Shown in pieces: positions 13,881 to 64,000 of a DNA stretch of 64,000 nucleotides. The stretch is from Micropterus salmoides. Taxonomy: Eukaryota > Chordata > Actinopteri > Centrarchiformes > Centrarchidae. Position numbers and translations under genes: made by a program. Under the pieces are notes generated by a model. That model had not been told where the DNA came from and did no database searches. It worked only from the letters and a program-made list of their open reading frames with translations. Within the stretch, counting starts at the first letter, position 1. The number at the start of each line of letters is the position of its first letter. The DNA is taken from contig NW_024040707.1 of assembly GCF_014851395.1 (NCBI RefSeq), forward strand, positions 8,220,187-8,284,186. The letters run 5' to 3'.

Positions 13881-15128
13881 CTTCCAGCAAAAACAAAACA
13901 AAAAAAGAGTCAAAAATGGTGCTCTATGCTGCTAAGTCTGCTAAATAGTGGAAGGAATGAAGCTCTTGTCTGGTCTTTTGGCTGAAAAACAACTTGTGTA
14001 TCAATGAAAGCGCTTCAGTAGTTTTGACATAAGTTACAGAAAATGACAGATGCTGAGGTGAGCTGAGAGTAGCACTTTCCCATGGCAGATACCAAAATCT
14101 AAGTGTCCTAGGGGACTTGGGAAAGGATGATGGGCAGCAGCATGTGCTATTTTTTCATTTCTGTGGATGCGTGTGTGATAGAGAGAGAGACAGACAGAAA
14201 GTGGGGGTTTTGTTATCCATAAATCCACGTGTTTTTTCAACACGTTTCAACTTAGATCTCCTAAAGAAAATGTAGATCTTTTATTATTGATCTAAGTAAG
14301 GCCTCCAGTCTCTTCTCCTCTCCAGCATATCCTCCCCCCTCATTTTACACATGTGTACATACTGAAAACTAATAGCAAATTTAGACAGAACCAGAGCAAG
14401 GTTTTGTGTAAAATTTGCCTTTATCCATACTGATAAGAGGCAGAAGACAGAGAGTGGCTGTGGTGGAGGCAGCGACAGGTAGATGCACACATCACTTGAA
14501 AGCAAAGGCTTGCTGTATGAGAGAAAACAAAAGGTTAAGTGGCTAGCAGCGGAAGAAAGAAAAAGGGGAGATGCAGGGAAGGCCAATAGCTATTCAGAAA
14601 GTGATCTCAAACATAGGTGTGAGGAGCCCTGTGGGGATCTGCCAGGGCTGATGAATCTCTACAGCGAGGGAAGCAAGACGCACAGTCTGAGATGAAGCGA
14701 TAGAATAATGATAAAAGGGTGTGTGTTCCCATGCATCATCATTACTCCTCTCTGAAAACATCCCCCTCCACCTTGCCCATTCTCTCGCCCTCTGTTTATA
14801 ATGATTTGCCAACCTTGAACTGCAGCCCCCCTTTTTCCCACCAGATCCTGACACTCCCCCTGTGTGAGAGAATGTCTAATAGTCAGATGACAAGGCACAA
14901 AGGCTTCCATTGTATCTCACATGCCTTGTACTACCAGCCTGGCAGGCCAGTGATGCGCTGCCTTGTAACCTAGCGGGAAGCTGAGAGTTGCCGCTCCCTC
15001 CCTTTCTCTCTTTCTCCCTCCATCTCTGGAGCACGCTAACACAACCTGACAGGCAGGCCACAAAGACTACCCTGTTAGAGGCACTTGAGTGGGAGTTTGC
15101 TTTGGTCAGGGGAGGTGATTTGCATGTG

Positions 15129-15151
15129 TTTGTGTGTGTGTGTGTGTGTGT
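15129..15151. repeat. (TG)n microsatellite
   Basis: A TG run of about 11 units in intron 1, followed by an AG-rich stretch. Confidence 0.85.
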
Positions 15152-15969
15152 ATGAGAGAGAAAGAGGGAGACGGATTTTTTTGACCCAGTGGGGTATATA
15201 CTCTTAGTTGCAGGAATCCTGTGGTATTAATTAATTCCATCCATTTTCCATACTGGAACCAGCTGATCTTTCAAGGCAGTGTGTGAAAAAGGATCGAGGG
15301 TGGCATTCCCAAGCGTGATGAAAGCCCCGGTGAAGGCAGAATCACTCCCATCCCCTTTAACATGGGAACAGGCCGGGTAGGGCAGGGAATGGGATGTGTG
15401 TTGTTTTTGTGTGTTTTGTGTGTTTTCATGTCTCATAGCTTCTGGGAACATGGACCGCAGGCTTGTGGCTTTCCAGTTGCAATGTGTAGCAGCTTTTGTT
15501 TCCTTGACCTAAATTCCTCACATTCATTGTGCCAGTAAAAAGTCTATAGAGTTACATAATGAAGAGCAATGCTTCTCTTGGCCCTGGCCTTCACTTGGAC
15601 CTCTGGCATGCTGTAGTTACTGGACTGTTTCAAATTTAAGTAAAGCAGCGGGCACACTCAAAAGAATTCCAAAATCACTTGAATTATTTGCTCATGTGTG
15701 CCTGCAAAGCAAAAGAACTGCGTTGTGTTGAACTCCCAGTAAGCAAGAAACTCAAAACGCTCTTCATCAAAAATATTTTCAGTTCACAATACTTTACAAT
15801 GTGGAAGGCTATATATTTTTATTTCCCAGCAGCCATCAATACTTTCTGCTAAAAATGGGTATTATAAAACTACTGTTCAAGTCTCAGAGTAGAACTCTTA
15901 TAGAGTGTGGGATGCGTAGGATGCTCGTCACTTTAAATTTGTCATTACATTTACTGTGGGAAGACATGG

Positions 15970-15994
15970 GTGTGTGTGTGTGTGTGTGTGTGTG
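15970..15994. repeat. (TG)n microsatellite
   Basis: A TG run of about 12 units in intron 1. Confidence 0.85.
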
Positions 15995-17198
15995 CAAATA
16001 TTGGTGAATAGATTTGAATGGAGCTGAAAAGATTTTGATATTGAAATCAAAATAAGTCTAGAATGACTTTTGAGTGTGCGAACTGATCAATGAAGTCGTG
16101 AAAATAAGAAGTGTCTGGCAAACTGTGATAAAATATTCATCAGCAGATTAACCAACAGCAGAATTTGTCTTACAATGGGAAGTCATACATTGACAATCTC
16201 TGTAGGTGTCTTGCTGGGAGAGGTGTATTATCTTAATGACTGATGTTTCTCACAGTGGCTTAACGCAGATCTCATTTGGATGACACTACACACAGCTTGA
16301 TTTGTCAACATGTTCTGATCTGGACAAGATCTTAACATTTGCGTCAAGAAATCTGACAGGCATTGACAGCAAACAGAACCACATTCTGGCCTTGTAGAGC
16401 TGTGTTTGAGACCGCACAAAAGAGAAAAAGCAGATGTCGAAGGCACATTACAGGTGTTGTTGCAGTTGTGGTAACTGTCAGAACAACTGCAACATGATGT
16501 CTTGTGTAGATAGTGGACCCTAGCGCTCACTACCGCAGTCATCTTTATGAGGTTAAGTGTGTACCCCATGTTAGGAAGCTTTGGGGAGAAAGTGCTGGTT
16601 ATTGATGTCCACAGTGTAACAGAAGCCATATTCAAAGCACACCCTGCGTGTCCCTTCCCAAGGAAGGAGCTCCTGCAGTCCACACAGAGGACAAGTGCTG
16701 CTATAGTGTGTCTCAGACACTCTGTCAGTCATACGAGAATGGTAAATTTTGCTCCTAAAAATGACTGTGCAGCCCCTACACTTCCTCAAACCTCTGACTG
16801 CTTAAAATGCTGTCATTCCCGTCCTAAATAAATGTATGCACCCAGACTTCAACAGTCCTAATGTGTAACTGATTTTTGTAATGCATGCATTTGGATTTTA
16901 ATGAAAGAGCCCAGTTAACATCGTAACTTAAATATGCCTTCTTTGCCACTTAATGCCTAGCCTTCTCAGGTACAAGTAAACACTGTCTGGTCAAGGGCCA
17001 TTTTTATTTGGGGCTTGAAGCATGTGTTGTTGTCCATCAGAGGACTATGGTGTAGCTTGCAATGATTTAAATAAAACTAAAGCACTGTTTTTTAATTGTC
17101 TCAAAATCATTGGGTGTTTTGTAAATGAGTGCCATGTAGATGTATGCTATGTGATTTAATTATTGGACTGACACAGATTTCTTTTTCCTTAACTCTAG

Positions 17199-63926
<46,728 letters not shown>

Positions 63927-64000
63927 GTAAGACCATAGCCAAAAGTGTTTCTCAATTTACATTATGTTTGTAATTTACTCACTGTCCTTATACATACAAC

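Larger units (their letters stand above)
1..17198 (+). other. magi3: magi3 intron 1 (3' part), no host exon recognised
   Basis: This is AT-rich noncoding DNA ahead of exon a. No segment resembling the MAGI PDZ0 start exon was found on either strand. It holds simple repeats (TCTG at 1036-1064, CA or TG at 9667, 15129 and 15970), copies of a dispersed fish repeat near 10.6-11.0 and 13.2-13.9 kb, and a repeat-like stretch rich in AGTACT-type words near 8240-8330. Longer chance frames at 9742-10299 and 16228-16683 on the minus strand do not resemble known proteins. In MAGI genes intron 1 is usually very long, which fits. Confidence 0.85.

Noticed and set aside
16228..16683. 151-codon Cys-rich minus-strand frame
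   Set aside because: The cysteines follow no spacing pattern, there is no signal peptide, and a plus-strand frame overlaps it. It is probably chance.

Overview
The window is a stretch of vertebrate, almost certainly teleost fish, genome. It is AT-rich, intron-dominated DNA with GT/AG splice sites and CA and GA microsatellites. Its mobile-element set is typical of fish: a BEL/Pao LTR retrotransposon, a Tc1-like transposon with an intact transposase, L2-type LINE pieces and hAT-like palindromic elements. There are no bacterial features, and no rRNA, tRNA or CRISPR sequence was recognised.

One host gene spans the window on the + strand: a MAGI3 orthologue (membrane-associated guanylate kinase with WW and PDZ domains, inverted type). 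Seventeen coding exons could be placed from 17199 to 63926. In order they encode the guanylate-kinase-like (GK) region (exons a-c), a linker plus WW1 (d-e), WW2 (f-g), PDZ1 (h and the start of i), PDZ2 (end of i), a linker (j-k), PDZ3 (l-m), PDZ4 (n-o) and a linker (p-q). The first exon (PDZ0) must lie upstream and the PDZ5/C-terminal exons downstream. The letters a-q are local to this window. Codon phases agree across every junction except in exon d, where one base is missing from an A-run at 41533-41537. That breaks the WW1 frame and creates a TAG at the exon end. It is either an assembly or sequencing indel or a real lesion.

Layout: 1-17198 is the 3' part of a long intron 1 with dispersed repeats only. 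Exons a and b lie at 17.2 and 21.6 kb. Intron 3 (21760-38742) holds an antisense 7.9-kb BEL/Pao element (26141-34072) with visually identical 453-bp LTRs and a long gag-pol frame, next to an older retroviral LTR-like piece. From 38.7 to 45.2 kb lie exons c-g, with a 0.62-kb long-inverted-repeat element in intron 4. From 45.2 to 55.8 kb lie exons h, i and j amid a (GA)n tract and several LINE relics. Intron 11 carries a hAT-like element, and intron 13 carries a full-length Tc1-like transposon whose catalytic spacing counts as DD38E. From 60.4 to 63.9 kb lie exons m-q.

The host exons build a junctional and synaptic scaffold protein. The mobile elements have their own coding capacity and are passengers in its introns. 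Identifications rest on reading the translated sequence against remembered family features; no database search was run.
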